This document shows, one piece after another, positions 44,720-54,811 of a stretch of 64,000 bases of DNA. Both the position numbers and the translations under genes were made by a program. Source of the stretch: DASXUG01 sp036504995. GTDB taxonomy: Bacteria > Pseudomonadota > Gammaproteobacteria > Burkholderiales > Methylophilaceae. Position 1 is the stretch's first letter, and every line of letters begins with the position of its first letter. The stretch covers positions 1 through 64,000 of the forward strand of contig DASXUG010000005.1 in the NCBI GenBank assembly GCA_036504995.1, written 5' to 3'. Below the pieces are notes generated by a model. That model had not been told where the DNA came from. It did not search any database and was given only the letters and a program-made list of their open reading frames with translations.

Positions 44720-47335
44720 ATGTCTAAACTGTTAATCGTAGAATCGCCTTCAAAAGCCAAAACACTCAAAAAATATCTCGGCAAAGATTTTGAAGTGCTG
44801 GCTTCATACGGTCATGTGCGTGATTTGATACCAAAAACGGGCGCTGTCGACACCGAGCATGATTTTGCCATGAAGTATGAGATTATCGACCGCAACTCAA
44901 AACATGTCGATGCAATTGCTAAAGCCGTTAAAGTTGCCGACGCCATCTACCTCGCGACCGACCCGGACCGCGAAGGGGAGGCAATTTCTTGGCACATTGC
45001 AGAGATTCTAAAAGACAAAAAGCTACTCAAAAATAAAACTTTAAAACGTGTGGTGTTTCATGAGATCACCAAAAGCGCCGTACAACACGCGATTGATGAA
45101 CCACGCGATATTGCAATGCCACTGGTCAACGCGCAACAAGCGCGCCGTGCTCTAGATTATTTGGTTGGCTTTAATTTATCGCCGCTACTTTGGAAAAAAA
45201 TTCGCCGCGGCTTATCCGCAGGTCGCGTGCAAAGCCCCGCGCTGCGTTTGATTGTAGAGCGTGAGCTAGAAATTGAGGCGTTTACAAGCCGAGAGTATTG
45301 GACTATCCATCTCGAAAGTCGTAAGCATCAGCACGCCTTTGATGCGCGTTTAGTACAACTCAACAGTGAAAAAGTAGAGCAATTTACGATCACCTCACAA
45401 GAGCAGCAAGCAGATATTGTAGGTAAGTTATTGATTGCCAGTGCTGGCAAGGCTACCGTTAGCCGCGTTGAGAAAAAACAAAAAAGTCGCAGCCCAGCCG
45501 CACCATTTACCACATCCACCTTGCAACAAGAGGCGGTGCGTAAACTTGGCTTTACCACCAGTCGCGCCATGCGCGTTGCGCAGCAATTATATGAGGGTGT
45601 CGATATTGGCGGCGGCGCAGTAGGTTTAATTACTTATATGCGTACTGACTCATTCAGTCTGGCGGCTGAAGCTGTAACGCAAATTCGTGACTATATCAAA
45701 GGCCATTTCAGTGCAGACTATCTGCCCAAAATGCCTATTGCCTATAAAACCAAAGCCAAGAATGCACAAGAAGCGCATGAGGCGATACGCCCAACCGACA
45801 TTAGCCGCACACCTGCCAGCTTAGAGGCCTATTTAACGCCCGAGCAATTTAATCTGTACGAAATGATTTGGAAGCGCACCGTCGCCTGCCAAATGACACA
45901 AGCCAAGTTTGACGCGGTGAGTGTAGATTTGGCGATTGGCTCCGAGGCCAACTTATTCCGCGCCACTGGGCAAACTATGGTTTTCCCAGGGTTTATCGCT
46001 GTGTATATGGAAAGTATCGATGATGCCGAAGAAGAGGGCGAAAGCAAACTTCCGGTATTAGAAACAGGTGAAGTACTCGAAGTTAGTAAGATATTTGGCG
46101 ACCAGCACTTTACTGAACCGCCACCACGCTACTCTGAAGCCAGCTTGGTCAAAGTGCTAGAAGAGTATGGTATTGGCCGCCCATCCACTTATGCCAGCAT
46201 TATCTCGACCTTGCAAGATCGAGAGTACGTGTTGCTCGACAAAAAGCGCTTTACCCCTACCGATGTTGGTCGCGTAGTGAATAAATTTCTAACTGAGCAC
46301 TTTACCAAGTATGTAGATTATGGCTTCACTGCTAACTTAGAAAATGAGCTAGATGATATTGCAGATGGTGCGCGTGAGTGGATTCCCGTTTTAAATGATT
46401 TCTGGTTAGGCTTTAACCAACAGATTGATGCGAAAAAAGATGTTGAGCGCCCAGGGACTGAGCTTATTGACGAAGCCTGCCCCAAATGCGGCAAGCCACT
46501 ATCTAAACAACTTAGCCGCTATGGCAGCTTTATCGGTTGTACTGGTTACAACGACACACCAAAATGTGACTACAAACGTAGCATAAATGGCGATGCAGCG
46601 ATTGGCTCAGAGCCCACTAAAATCGGGGTTGATGAAACCAGCGGCAAAGATATTTTATTACTGGTCGGCCCATATGGCCCTTATTTGCAACTCGGCTTAC
46701 CTGAAGAGGATGCAAAGAAGAAACCTAAACGCGTTAGCATCCCTAAAGATATTGCACTGGCCGATGTTAACTTAGAGGTCGCTAACAAGCTCATTGCATT
46801 ACCGCGGGACCTTGGTTTGCACCCTGAAACCAACAAAAAAGTCATCGCAAATATTGGCAGATTTGGCCCATACGTTAACCACGATGCTAAATTTAAATCG
46901 ATCCCTCGCTCAGATAGCGTTTTTGACATTGATCTAGAGCGTGCTGTCACGCTTCTGGCACAAGCTAACACTGGTCCAGCTCCTATTCGTGAATTGGGTA
47001 AGCATCCGACTGAAGATGGTGATATTGCTATTTACTCAGGCAAGTTCGGCCCTTATGTTCAGCATGGCAAAGTACGCGCCACCATTGCTAAAAGCCAAGA
47101 GCCAGAAAGTATCACGATAGAGGAAGCGCTTGAGCTACTTGCAGCAAAAATAGCGAAAGACGCACCTGCCAAAAAAACAGCCAACAAGAAAGCGCCTGCA
47201 AAGAAAGCTGCAAGCAAAACAACCAGCGCTACGCCTAAAGCTACGGCAACTGCAAAAAAACCAGCAGCCAAGAAAGCCACAGTTAAAAAAGTGCCTGTGA
47301 AAAAAGCCGCCGCAAAAACTACTGCCGTAGAATAG
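44720..47335 (+). CDS. topA: DNA topoisomerase I
   Basis: 871 residues. An N-terminal Toprim domain (LLIVESPSKAKTLKKYLG, ATDPDREGEAISWH), the catalytic Y306 in GLITYMRTDS, one clear Cys4 zinc motif (CPKCGK ... CTGYNDTPKC) followed by zinc-ribbon-like repeats without cysteines, and a C-terminal tail of about 70 Lys/Ala-rich residues with PAKKA-like repeats. It relaxes negative supercoils. Length and tail are normal for betaproteobacteria. Confidence 0.97.
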   Translation: MSKLLIVESPSKAKTLKKYLGKDFEVLASYGHVRDLIPKTGAVDTEHDFAMKYEIIDRNSKHVDAIAKAVKVADAIYLATDPDREGEAISWHIAEILKDKKLLKNKTLKRVVFHEITKSAVQHAIDEPRDIAMPLVNAQQARRALDYLVGFNLSPLLWKKIRRGLSAGRVQSPALRLIVERELEIEAFTSREYWTIHLESRKHQHAFDARLVQLNSEKVEQFTITSQEQQADIVGKLLIASAGKATVSRVEKKQKSRSPAAPFTTSTLQQEAVRKLGFTTSRAMRVAQQLYEGVDIGGGAVGLITYMRTDSFSLAAEAVTQIRDYIKGHFSADYLPKMPIAYKTKAKNAQEAHEAIRPTDISRTPASLEAYLTPEQFNLYEMIWKRTVACQMTQAKFDAVSVDLAIGSEANLFRATGQTMVFPGFIAVYMESIDDAEEEGESKLPVLETGEVLEVSKIFGDQHFTEPPPRYSEASLVKVLEEYGIGRPSTYASIISTLQDREYVLLDKKRFTPTDVGRVVNKFLTEHFTKYVDYGFTANLENELDDIADGAREWIPVLNDFWLGFNQQIDAKKDVERPGTELIDEACPKCGKPLSKQLSRYGSFIGCTGYNDTPKCDYKRSINGDAAIGSEPTKIGVDETSGKDILLLVGPYGPYLQLGLPEEDAKKKPKRVSIPKDIALADVNLEVANKLIALPRDLGLHPETNKKVIANIGRFGPYVNHDAKFKSIPRSDSVFDIDLERAVTLLAQANTGPAPIRELGKHPTEDGDIAIYSGKFGPYVQHGKVRATIAKSQEPESITIEEALELLAAKIAKDAPAKKTANKKAPAKKAASKTTSATPKATATAKKPAAKKATVKKVPVKKAAAKTTAVE

Positions 47336-47370
47336 ATGAGCTTTTAGCAAACTTATTCTTAGCAGAAAAC

Positions 47371-47397
47371 AAAAAAGCGGCTTATAGCCGCTTTTTT
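47371..47397. terminator. Bidirectional terminator between topA and pbpG
   Basis: Perfect 12-bp stem AAAAAAGCGGCT/AGCCGCTTTTTT with a 3-base loop and T-runs on both strands, between two convergent genes. Confidence 0.93.
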
Positions 47398-47431
47398 ATA
47401 ACTGTGAACGATCGCGCTAAACTATTTTGTA

Positions 47432-48424
47432 CTAACCTACACGCTTAACTACGTTACCGTTTTCTATCCACTTACGCACGCGTTGTGCATCGCCAATACG
47501 TTGGTTTTTTGTTGCTGAATCAAGCAACACGATAATCACAGGCTGCCCAGCAATTTCTGCTTGCATCACTAAACAACGACCAGCCTCATTGATAAAGCCA
47601 GTTTTTGATAAACCAATGGTCCAGCTATCACTGCTCTCGCGGACAAGCACGTTGGTATTGCGAAACTCTACTGGGTTTCTATAGCCTGCAATAGCAAATT
47701 CTTGTGCCGCTGAAGTGCTGACTTGGCGAATTTGTGGGTAGGTATAAGCCGCCTTAACCATTTTTACCAAGTCCTCAGCGGTCGAAACATTGTCACTATT
47801 CAAGCCTGTTGGGTCAACAAAGCGTGAATGTGTCATTCCTAATGAAGCCGCCTTACGATTCATCGCCTGTGCAAATGCATACAAGCCACCTGGGTAATTA
47901 CGGCCCAACACTGAGGCCGCACGGTTTTCTGAAGACATAATCGCCAAGTGCAAAAACTCTGCCCTAGTCAATGTAGTACCTACTTGTAAGCGTGAGTGCG
48001 TACCTTTTAGCGTATCAATGTCTTCATCAGACACGGTCAGATACTCTTCCATTGGCAAATGCGCATCTAGCATCACCATCGCCGTCATCAATTTTGTAAC
48101 AGAGGCAATAGGGGTTGCAGCGTCAGTATTTTTTGCGTACAACACTTCCCCAGTGTTCTGGTTCACTATCATAGCCTTCGCTGAAGCTAGCGAAGGCATG
48201 CTCATCACGCTAGGCTCTGAAGGTGACATATTAAAGTTAACTTTTTCAACTTTATATGCATTATTTTCAGCCACTTTAGTTCTGGCGCGCATATTACTGC
48301 TCGCTATTTTATGGCTCTTCAAAACCACATGCTTACGTGTATGCGTTGTTGACGCTTCTGTCGCCAAACTTGTGAGCGCAAACATCAACATAGCGCCTAA
48401 TAAAATACTTTTTTGCTTCATCAC
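47432..48424 (-). CDS. pbpG: D-alanyl-D-alanine endopeptidase (PBP7/8 family)
   Basis: 330 residues. A signal peptide (about 1-24), then the penicillin-binding serine-peptidase motifs: SxxK in IASVTKLMTA, SxN in SSENRAA and KTG in LSKTGFINEAG. It cleaves peptide cross-links in the periplasm. A polar stretch of about 60 residues links the signal to the catalytic domain. Confidence 0.92.
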   Translation of the reverse strand: MMKQKSILLGAMLMFALTSLATEASTTHTRKHVVLKSHKIASSNMRARTKVAENNAYKVEKVNFNMSPSEPSVMSMPSLASAKAMIVNQNTGEVLYAKNTDAATPIASVTKLMTAMVMLDAHLPMEEYLTVSDEDIDTLKGTHSRLQVGTTLTRAEFLHLAIMSSENRAASVLGRNYPGGLYAFAQAMNRKAASLGMTHSRFVDPTGLNSDNVSTAEDLVKMVKAAYTYPQIRQVSTSAAQEFAIAGYRNPVEFRNTNVLVRESSDSWTIGLSKTGFINEAGRCLVMQAEIAGQPVIIVLLDSATKNQRIGDAQRVRKWIENGNVVKRVG

Positions 48425-48586
48425 GCCTTCACTCCTAAAACGTTTGACACATATTATCCAAATTATCCTAATTTGTCATTAAGATAGCGTTTATTCTTAA
48501 TAAAAGTTCTACATTTTGTCAGTTGGCAAAAGTGACTGACTTTGTGAGAAAATAGACAGCATATAACTCAATTACGGCAAAAACTT

Positions 48587-48964
48587 ATGAAAATCAACCC
48601 AGACCTATTTTATACCGAGCAACATTTATGGGTAAAGCCAGTGGACGGTGGTCAATGGCTCGCTGGCATTACGGATTACGCCCAAGACTTACTGGGAGAC
48701 ATTGTGTTTGTCGAGGCGCCTAAGATAGGGTCTGACATCGTTTTTGGCGACCCGTGTGGACTAGTTGAATCGGTCAAAACAGGCTCTGACCTGCACGCGC
48801 CTATCACAGGGAAGGTCACTGAAATTAATCCAGCCGTGCTGGATACTCCTGAATTAATCAACGACAAACCCTATGACGCGTGGATTTTTAAAGTTTCAGC
48901 CGAAGAAGCCCCAAACACGCTTATGGGCGCAAGTGAATACCAAGATTTTTTGAATAAAAGCTGA
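48587..48964 (+). CDS. gcvH: Glycine cleavage system H protein
   Basis: 125 residues. HLWVKPVDGGQWLAGITDYA at the start and the lipoyl-attachment K64 in LVESVKTGSD are diagnostic. It carries the aminomethyl intermediate in glycine cleavage. It stands alone: no gcvT, gcvP or lipoylation gene is nearby. Confidence 0.92.
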   Translation: MKINPDLFYTEQHLWVKPVDGGQWLAGITDYAQDLLGDIVFVEAPKIGSDIVFGDPCGLVESVKTGSDLHAPITGKVTEINPAVLDTPELINDKPYDAWIFKVSAEEAPNTLMGASEYQDFLNKS

Positions 48965-49011
48965 CAGTTACCTTAAAGCTTCGCGCACTCATTGATAATA
49001 GCACTTCACAT

Positions 49012-49047
49012 TAAGCTAAGCTCTGATAAAACCTAGAGCTTAGCTTA
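49012..49047. terminator. Strong 13-bp hairpin between gcvH and the coiled-coil gene
   Basis: TAAGCTAAGCTCT pairs perfectly with AGAGCTTAGCTTA around a 10-base loop. It lies between convergent genes. There is no T-run, so it may act in transcript stability or weak termination rather than as a classic terminator. Confidence 0.5.
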
Positions 49048-49081
49048 GCAGTTGCTGAACCAATAAACTACTTAGCAGGGT

Positions 49082-50530
49082 TTATTGCGTGGAGATTGAA
49101 AGGCGCACGGAAGCTAACATTTCACCGACTTCGGCTTTGATTTTACTACTGATATCGTCATGAATGGTCGGTAGCTCATTTCCCAAAATACGGGTAATGT
49201 TTTGGCTGAGCTGTTGCGCAGCCTGAGGTAGCTCGGCGGCCAAGGTGTTTTTGTATTCGTCCTTGGTTTGTTGAGACAGCACAGCCAACTCTTGCGCTAC
49301 CTCTTGCTTGATTTGCGCTGACATTGACTGATAAACCGACGGCAGCGCCTCGGTCATCTTAGCTTGCAACTGCTTCACAGCCATCGACTCCAAAAACTCA
49401 AGCTTCACGTCCATATCGGCTTTAATTTCCGAAGTGACCTTCTCAAACACTTCCGGCGCTTCTTTTTGCAAACTCGTCCTGAGTTCTTGCATGGTTTGGT
49501 TGTGGAATATCGTCATTTGCTGTTGTAGCGTATCTGTGATTTTTTCCATCGTTGCATTTTCCAGCACATGCAAGCGCTCGCTAAAGTGTTCTGAAGCTGA
49601 TTCATGGATGGTAATCACAGTATCTTCCATCAGCGCCTTTACTTGTGAAACCGACTCCTCCTGCATTGTACGCAAGGTGCCCTCAAGTTCCTGACTCACC
49701 ATTTCGGCTCTAGTCTGGTACATTCTGGGCAAGTCCGTGGTCAGATCAGCCTTGGTTTTATCCACAAAATCACGCGTTTGCTCAACAATCAACTGCTTGG
49801 CCAGTTCAGTTTCTTGCATGACGTCATTTTTAAGCTGTTCTACTGCCGTTTGATGCAAAGTCGCGATTTGCGTGTTCACATGATTCATCAGAATGTATTG
49901 ATTAGTTTCATTGGCTGAGACCATGTCATGCATCAATGCCTCTTTAACAGAATCAAACATTGTTTTCTCTATGTTGTGAGACTCTGCACTGATTTGCGCA
50001 GCCATTTGTTGTTGATGCGCCAAATGTGCTGCTTCAATCTCTTGCAATAGCTCATCTCGCAAACCTTGCTTAAGCTCGTTTGAAATCAATCCCTTAGTCA
50101 CCTCAACCTCTTGCACAATACTGTTTTTGAGCTCGGTGTGCGCATTATGATGTAAAGTCGCAAGCTGAGTGTTGAGCTGGTTCAGCATGACATTTTGATT
50201 AAATTCAGAGGCCTCAGCCATGTCCTGCATTAACGCCTGCTTGACGTTGTCTATGGTGGATTTTTCAATAAACTGGGCTTCAGTTTTTAGTTGGGCTGAG
50301 ACTTGGTGCAAATTTTCAGCTTGCTGCGCAGCGATCTCTTGCATCAACTCTTGACGTAAGCTTTGCTTAAGCTCCACCGATAAAGATTGCGTCAACTCCC
50401 GCTTCACCTGCGCGCGCACAGCCTCGATCATGGTCGAAATCACACCCGAAGATAAGCCCTGTACTGGTTTGGCGCTCGCTTCCGAGTACACCTCGGTAAG
50501 CATCGGAATATCTTCTTGATCTTCTATCAT
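49082..50530 (-). CDS. Repeat-built coiled-coil protein of unknown function
   Basis: 482 residues, almost entirely alpha-helical, rich in Gln, Glu, Leu, Ala and Met, without signal peptide or membrane segment. Residues 52-149 and 151-248 are a tandem duplication with a strict 99-residue period: ELKQSLRQE/ELKQGLRDE, IEKSTID/IEKTMFD and LKN/LKN align. The C-terminal half is made of shorter, more divergent repeats with a (L/A)P-x(2)-(Y/H) start (DLPRMYQ, ALPSVYQ, ELPTIHD). I do not recognise a family. A structural or scaffold role is plausible. It lies between gcvH (convergent) and holC (same strand). Confidence 0.75.
   Translation of the reverse strand: MIEDQEDIPMLTEVYSEASAKPVQGLSSGVISTMIEAVRAQVKRELTQSLSVELKQSLRQELMQEIAAQQAENLHQVSAQLKTEAQFIEKSTIDNVKQALMQDMAEASEFNQNVMLNQLNTQLATLHHNAHTELKNSIVQEVEVTKGLISNELKQGLRDELLQEIEAAHLAHQQQMAAQISAESHNIEKTMFDSVKEALMHDMVSANETNQYILMNHVNTQIATLHQTAVEQLKNDVMQETELAKQLIVEQTRDFVDKTKADLTTDLPRMYQTRAEMVSQELEGTLRTMQEESVSQVKALMEDTVITIHESASEHFSERLHVLENATMEKITDTLQQQMTIFHNQTMQELRTSLQKEAPEVFEKVTSEIKADMDVKLEFLESMAVKQLQAKMTEALPSVYQSMSAQIKQEVAQELAVLSQQTKDEYKNTLAAELPQAAQQLSQNITRILGNELPTIHDDISSKIKAEVGEMLASVRLSISTQ
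49787..50377 (-). repeat. Two tandem 297-bp coding repeats
   Basis: Copies at about 50084-50377 and 49787-50080 encode aligned 98-residue units in phase. Divergence between copies is considerable at the residue level, so the duplication is old. Confidence 0.7.
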
Positions 50531-50614
50531 GATAGGCTCTCAGAGTGGTTAATCATTTATAAGGTATTTAATATTGTTACGCTGAAGCATTGTATTTTAA
50601 AACGATGGTTTCTT

Positions 50615-51037
50615 TTAAAGCTTGGCTAGGTCATAAGAGTTAATTTCATAGCCGCGATCTCGATAAAACTTAAAACGCTCTCGTGCTTGCTGCTTATCCG
50701 TGTCATCCCGCCCCACAATTTCCACCAACCGCGTAAATCGGCTAAAAAAAGTTGGCGTGACTGCTTGCAAATTAACCAATACATCGTGCTGCAATAACGC
50801 TTGCTGTTGCCAATGAATAAGCACTGGCGTTTCTGCGGCTGCGTCATGGGTTACCATGCAGTGTGGTAAAAAACTAGCCACATGAAATGCCCACAACGTT
50901 TTATCAAGCGCAACAGCTTCCTCTTCATCGGCTACGTGTACCGTGATTTGCCTGCCTTTTTTCAGTTGAGTTTGCATCACCAGTATTGCTTGGTCAACCT
51001 TGCGCTCAACATTAAAAATAAAATCAACGCGCGTCAA
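50615..51037 (-). CDS. holC: DNA polymerase III subunit chi
   Basis: 140 residues of the HolC fold: an N-terminal ARVDFIFN-like strand (TRVDFIFNVERK), DKTLWAFHVASFLPH in the middle and a C-terminal RERFKFYRDRGYEI helix. It links the clamp loader to SSB. It starts four bases after the pepA stop, the usual pepA-holC order. Confidence 0.9.
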   Translation of the reverse strand: MTRVDFIFNVERKVDQAILVMQTQLKKGRQITVHVADEEEAVALDKTLWAFHVASFLPHCMVTHDAAAETPVLIHWQQQALLQHDVLVNLQAVTPTFFSRFTRLVEIVGRDDTDKQQARERFKFYRDRGYEINSYDLAKL

Positions 51038-51040
51038 ATC

Positions 51041-52543
51041 TTAGTCACTCGCACGATTCATCAAAAACTGCGTCAGCAAAGGCACTGGGCGGCCTGTTGA
51101 GCCCTTATCTTTGCCCGATTTCCAAGCGGTTCCTGCGATATCCAAATGCGCCCAATCATACTTTTTAGTATAACGCGACAAGAAGCAGGCTGCAGTAATA
51201 CTTCCACCTGCGCGCCCACCAATATTCGCCATATCAGCAAAGTTGCTATCAAGCTGAGACTGGTAGTCATCTAACATGGGCATATGCCATGCGCGATCCA
51301 GTGCTTCTTCACCCGCTGTTAATAGCTCTTTTGCTAATCCTTCTTGATTACTGAATAAGCCACTGAGATGATGACCTAAAGCGATAACACAGGCTCCCGT
51401 TAGTGTTGCGATATCCACTACAGCGGCTGGCTCAAAGCGTTCGGCATAAGTTAACGCATCGCATAAAATCAGGCGGCCCTCAGCATCCGTGTTCAACACC
51501 TCAATGGTCTGACCTGACATACTGGTCAAAACATCACCTGGGCGTATCGCGTTGCCATCTGGCATATTTTCGCAGGTTGGAATAATGCCTACCACATTCA
51601 GCGGCAGATCCATCTCTGCAATCGCCTTGAAAGTACCGAGCACACTGGCTGCACCGCACATATCGTATTTCATCTCATCCATTTCAGCCCCTGGCTTGAG
51701 TGAAATACCACCCGTGTCAAAAGTAATACCTTTACCTACTAACACGACAGGTTTTTGACCTTTTTTACCTTTATTGTGCTGCATCACAATCAACTTGGGA
51801 GGTTGCACACTGCCTTGCGCAACGCCCAAAAGCGAGCCCATGCCGAGCTTTTCCATTTCAGCCCTATCCAGCACTTGCACTTTTAAGCCATGTGATTTCA
51901 CCATCGCTTTGGCTTGATCTGCCAAATAAGTAGGCGTACAAACATTCGGAGGCAAATTACCTAAGTCTTTAGCCAAGCGCACACCTGCCGCTAAGGCAAG
52001 GCCTTGTTTTAAAGCTAGTTCTGCGGCCTTTACCTCACTCGCTTGTGCCACATGTAGCTCTAGCTTTTCAATGTCGCGGCGTTCCGCTTTATCCTCTTTC
52101 GCGGTTTTACCTTTCATTTGCTCAAAGCGGTAAGTCGCATCACTGGTAACTTCAGCCAGCTGTGCAACTTTCCAAGCCAGTGATTGTTTTTTAATTTTCA
52201 CCTCGGCTAAAAAGCTGGCTGCATTCGTCGCACCCGTTTTAGCCAATGCTTTGATTGAAGCAGCGATTGCCTTTCGGAAATCAGTCTCTTTCACGTCAGA
52301 CTCTTTGCCCACCCCGACCAACAGCGTACGTGGGCTCGTTACGCCAGCTAAGCTATGTAGCAATAAGGTAGAGCCAGCTTTGCCATCCATATCTCCACGT
52401 TTAAGTACGGCAGCAATCTGCCCACCTGAAACTTGGTCTAATACGCTGGCTGCTGCGCTCATTTTCTTAGATTCATACACTGCAACGATCACACAATCGT
52501 TACGTTGTTTTTCCGGTTTACCACTTTTTATGCTAAATTCCAT
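51041..52543 (-). CDS. pepA: Leucyl aminopeptidase (cytosol aminopeptidase)
   Basis: 500 residues from the ATG at 52543, which has AAGGAT eight bases upstream; the frame stays open nine codons further without support. The metal-binding catalytic core includes VGKGITFDTGGISLKPG and the M17 signature NTDAEGRLILCDAL. It removes N-terminal residues from peptides and, in some bacteria, binds DNA. It is divergent from lptF. Confidence 0.96.
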   Translation of the reverse strand: MEFSIKSGKPEKQRNDCVIVAVYESKKMSAAASVLDQVSGGQIAAVLKRGDMDGKAGSTLLLHSLAGVTSPRTLLVGVGKESDVKETDFRKAIAASIKALAKTGATNAASFLAEVKIKKQSLAWKVAQLAEVTSDATYRFEQMKGKTAKEDKAERRDIEKLELHVAQASEVKAAELALKQGLALAAGVRLAKDLGNLPPNVCTPTYLADQAKAMVKSHGLKVQVLDRAEMEKLGMGSLLGVAQGSVQPPKLIVMQHNKGKKGQKPVVLVGKGITFDTGGISLKPGAEMDEMKYDMCGAASVLGTFKAIAEMDLPLNVVGIIPTCENMPDGNAIRPGDVLTSMSGQTIEVLNTDAEGRLILCDALTYAERFEPAAVVDIATLTGACVIALGHHLSGLFSNQEGLAKELLTAGEEALDRAWHMPMLDDYQSQLDSNFADMANIGGRAGGSITAACFLSRYTKKYDWAHLDIAGTAWKSGKDKGSTGRPVPLLTQFLMNRASD

Positions 52544-52637
52544 TGAATCTATCCTTATTGACGAAATCAAATTGAATTATCCTGCGTTTTTAATCTAAAT
52601 CCAAATCATTCATCACAATAAATATGATTTATAAACT

Positions 52638-53744
52638 ATGATCTTTAAAAAAGCCCTACAAAAAGAGCTGCTCAGTACCGCAATTGTTGCATTCGTCGTG
52701 CTATTTGGCATTGTCATGGCGCAACAAATTGCATATTACATCGGGATTGCCTCTAAAGGGCGACTGGCAAGCGATGCAATCACCACATTATTGGGCTTTG
52801 GCATGGTGCGACTACTCCCCATGATACTCAGCCTATCTTTATTTTTAACCATATTGATGACGCTAACCCGCTGGCATCGAGATAGCGAAATGGTGGTGTG
52901 GTTTTCTTCTGGCTTGGGGATTTCTGCATGGGTACGCCCAGTGCTTAGCTTTGCGTTACCAGTCGTGCTCGTGATCGCCATCCTGAGTCTATTTATCACG
53001 CCTTGGGCCACCCACAAAAGCGCTGATTATCGAGATCAACTCAAAAGCCGTGATGAACTATCGACCATTAGCCCAGGGGTATTTAAAGAATCTAGCCAAG
53101 CTGACCGCGTCTTTTTTGTCGAAAGCTTTGATGAGTTGGGCAATGTTGTCAAAAATATTTTCGTGCAGTCGATACAGCATGGCAATCTTGGCGTGATTGT
53201 CGCTGCCAAAGGTCATCGCGAAACGCACGCCAATGGCGACAACTTTCTAGTCATGGAATCAGGTCGCCGCTATGAAGGCAAGCCAGACACGCCAGAGTTT
53301 TCAAGCACTTTATTTGAGCGTTATGCTATCCGCATTGAGCCTGCAGAAATCAAACAACAAGTCGTGAATACGCAAGCCAAAGATAGCTTGTCTCTGTTAA
53401 CGCAGCATGACCCTGAAAACATGGCCGAGTTGCAATGGCGGCTAGCGCTACCGATTTCCGCGATATTACTGGTCTTATTAGCGATTCCACTCAGTTTTGT
53501 AGATCCACGCTCAGGCCGCTCTGCCAACTTTATGATGGCGATTTTGGTCTATATTATTTACAACAATCTATTGAGCATAGTCCAAGCTTGGTTAGCGCAA
53601 GGCAAAATTAATAGCCTCATCGGCCTATGGCCTGTGCATATACTGTTTCTAATTCTCACTATTTATTTGCTATATCGTAGGCTATTTCAACTACCGCTTA
53701 TCCCAAGATTTAATAGGCCAAGCCCTAGAGGTAAGCAAGCATGA
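52638..53744 (+). CDS. lptF: LPS export ABC permease LptF
   Basis: 368 residues. Three membrane helices at each end surround a periplasmic beta-jellyroll domain (about 130-250), the YjgP/YjgQ layout. Together with LptG and LptB it extracts lipopolysaccharide from the inner membrane. It overlaps lptG by four bases. Confidence 0.95.
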   Translation: MIFKKALQKELLSTAIVAFVVLFGIVMAQQIAYYIGIASKGRLASDAITTLLGFGMVRLLPMILSLSLFLTILMTLTRWHRDSEMVVWFSSGLGISAWVRPVLSFALPVVLVIAILSLFITPWATHKSADYRDQLKSRDELSTISPGVFKESSQADRVFFVESFDELGNVVKNIFVQSIQHGNLGVIVAAKGHRETHANGDNFLVMESGRRYEGKPDTPEFSSTLFERYAIRIEPAEIKQQVVNTQAKDSLSLLTQHDPENMAELQWRLALPISAILLVLLAIPLSFVDPRSGRSANFMMAILVYIIYNNLLSIVQAWLAQGKINSLIGLWPVHILFLILTIYLLYRRLFQLPLIPRFNRPSPRGKQA

Positions 53745-54811
53745 AAATTCTCAACCGATATATCACTCAAGAAATCACCTACAATATCTTGCTGGTAGTC
53801 TTTGCTCTGCTCGCTATGTTCTCATTTTTTGATTTAATTCAAGAACTTGAAAGTGTTGGGAAAGGCACTTACGGCATAGACAAGGTTTTGCTATTTGTCT
53901 TGCTTAGCGCGCCAGGTCATGTGTATGAAGTTGTTCCTGTGGCCGTGTTAGTAGGTACCATGTATGGATTAGGTCAACTAGCCAGAAACTCCGAACTGGT
54001 CGTCATGCGGACGAGCGGCGTTTCTATCAGCAACCTAGCGTTTTCATTACTTAAAACTGGACTGACTTTTACACTAGTCACGCTTATCGTTGGTGAACTG
54101 GTAACCCCCTATACGGAAAAAGCCGCACAACGCCTTCGCATGAAGGCAACGGACTCTGTGGTTGCACAAGATTTTCGATCTGGCTTATGGGTCAAAGACG
54201 CCAATAATTTTGTCAACGTCGAAGAAATACTGCCCGACTCAAGCTTGATTAACATTCACATCTACGAATTTGATCATACATTTAAACTAAAAAGCATTAC
54301 TAGCGCGAAGGAGGGCATATTTGACGGACATGACTGGATACTTAGCAATGTCGTGCAAACTGAGCTAGGCGATAAAAACAATAGGACAGAATTTTTATCA
54401 AAGGCGCAGTGGAGGTCATTGATACGGCCCGAGTTGCTGAATATATTGCTGATAAGTCCCGAAAAAATGTCTTTATGGAATCTATATTCTTATATCCATC
54501 ATTTAAGTAGCAATAAGCAAAAAACCACACGCCATGAAATTGCACTTTGGTCGAAACTGGTCTACCCCATGGCCTGCTTGGTAATGATGGTATTGGCTTT
54601 ACCCTTTGGCTTTTTGCGCCAGCGCGAGGGTGGAGCCAGCATGAAAATATTTGCAGGGATTATGTTAGGAGTAAGCTACCAAGTATTAAACCGACTATTT
54701 GGTCACTTGGGCCTACTCAATGACTGGTCAGCAGTATTTAGCGCTGTTACGCCCACGCTATTATATTTAGCCGCTGGAATCACGATGCTGTTATGGGTGG
54801 AAAAACACTAA
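53741..54811 (+). CDS. lptG: LPS export ABC permease LptG
   Basis: 356 residues with the same six-helix plus jellyroll design as LptF. NRYITQEITYNILLVVFALL begins the first helix; the C-terminal PFGFLRQREGGASMKIFAGI is typical. Its end overlaps the convergent RDD gene by four bases. Confidence 0.95.
   Translation: MKILNRYITQEITYNILLVVFALLAMFSFFDLIQELESVGKGTYGIDKVLLFVLLSAPGHVYEVVPVAVLVGTMYGLGQLARNSELVVMRTSGVSISNLAFSLLKTGLTFTLVTLIVGELVTPYTEKAAQRLRMKATDSVVAQDFRSGLWVKDANNFVNVEEILPDSSLINIHIYEFDHTFKLKSITSAKEGIFDGHDWILSNVVQTELGDKNNRTEFLSKAQWRSLIRPELLNILLISPEKMSLWNLYSYIHHLSSNKQKTTRHEIALWSKLVYPMACLVMMVLALPFGFLRQREGGASMKIFAGIMLGVSYQVLNRLFGHLGLLNDWSAVFSAVTPTLLYLAAGITMLLWVEKH

Noticed and set aside
47150..47335. 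Lys/Ala-rich PAKKA-like repeats at the end of topA as a novel element
   Set aside because: Basic low-complexity tails are common in proteobacterial topoisomerase I and other DNA-binding proteins.
48425..48586. Glycine riboswitch upstream of gcvH
   Set aside because: The 160-base gap shows no tandem aptamer-like conserved core; only a weak GTCAGT/ACTGAC repeat is seen.
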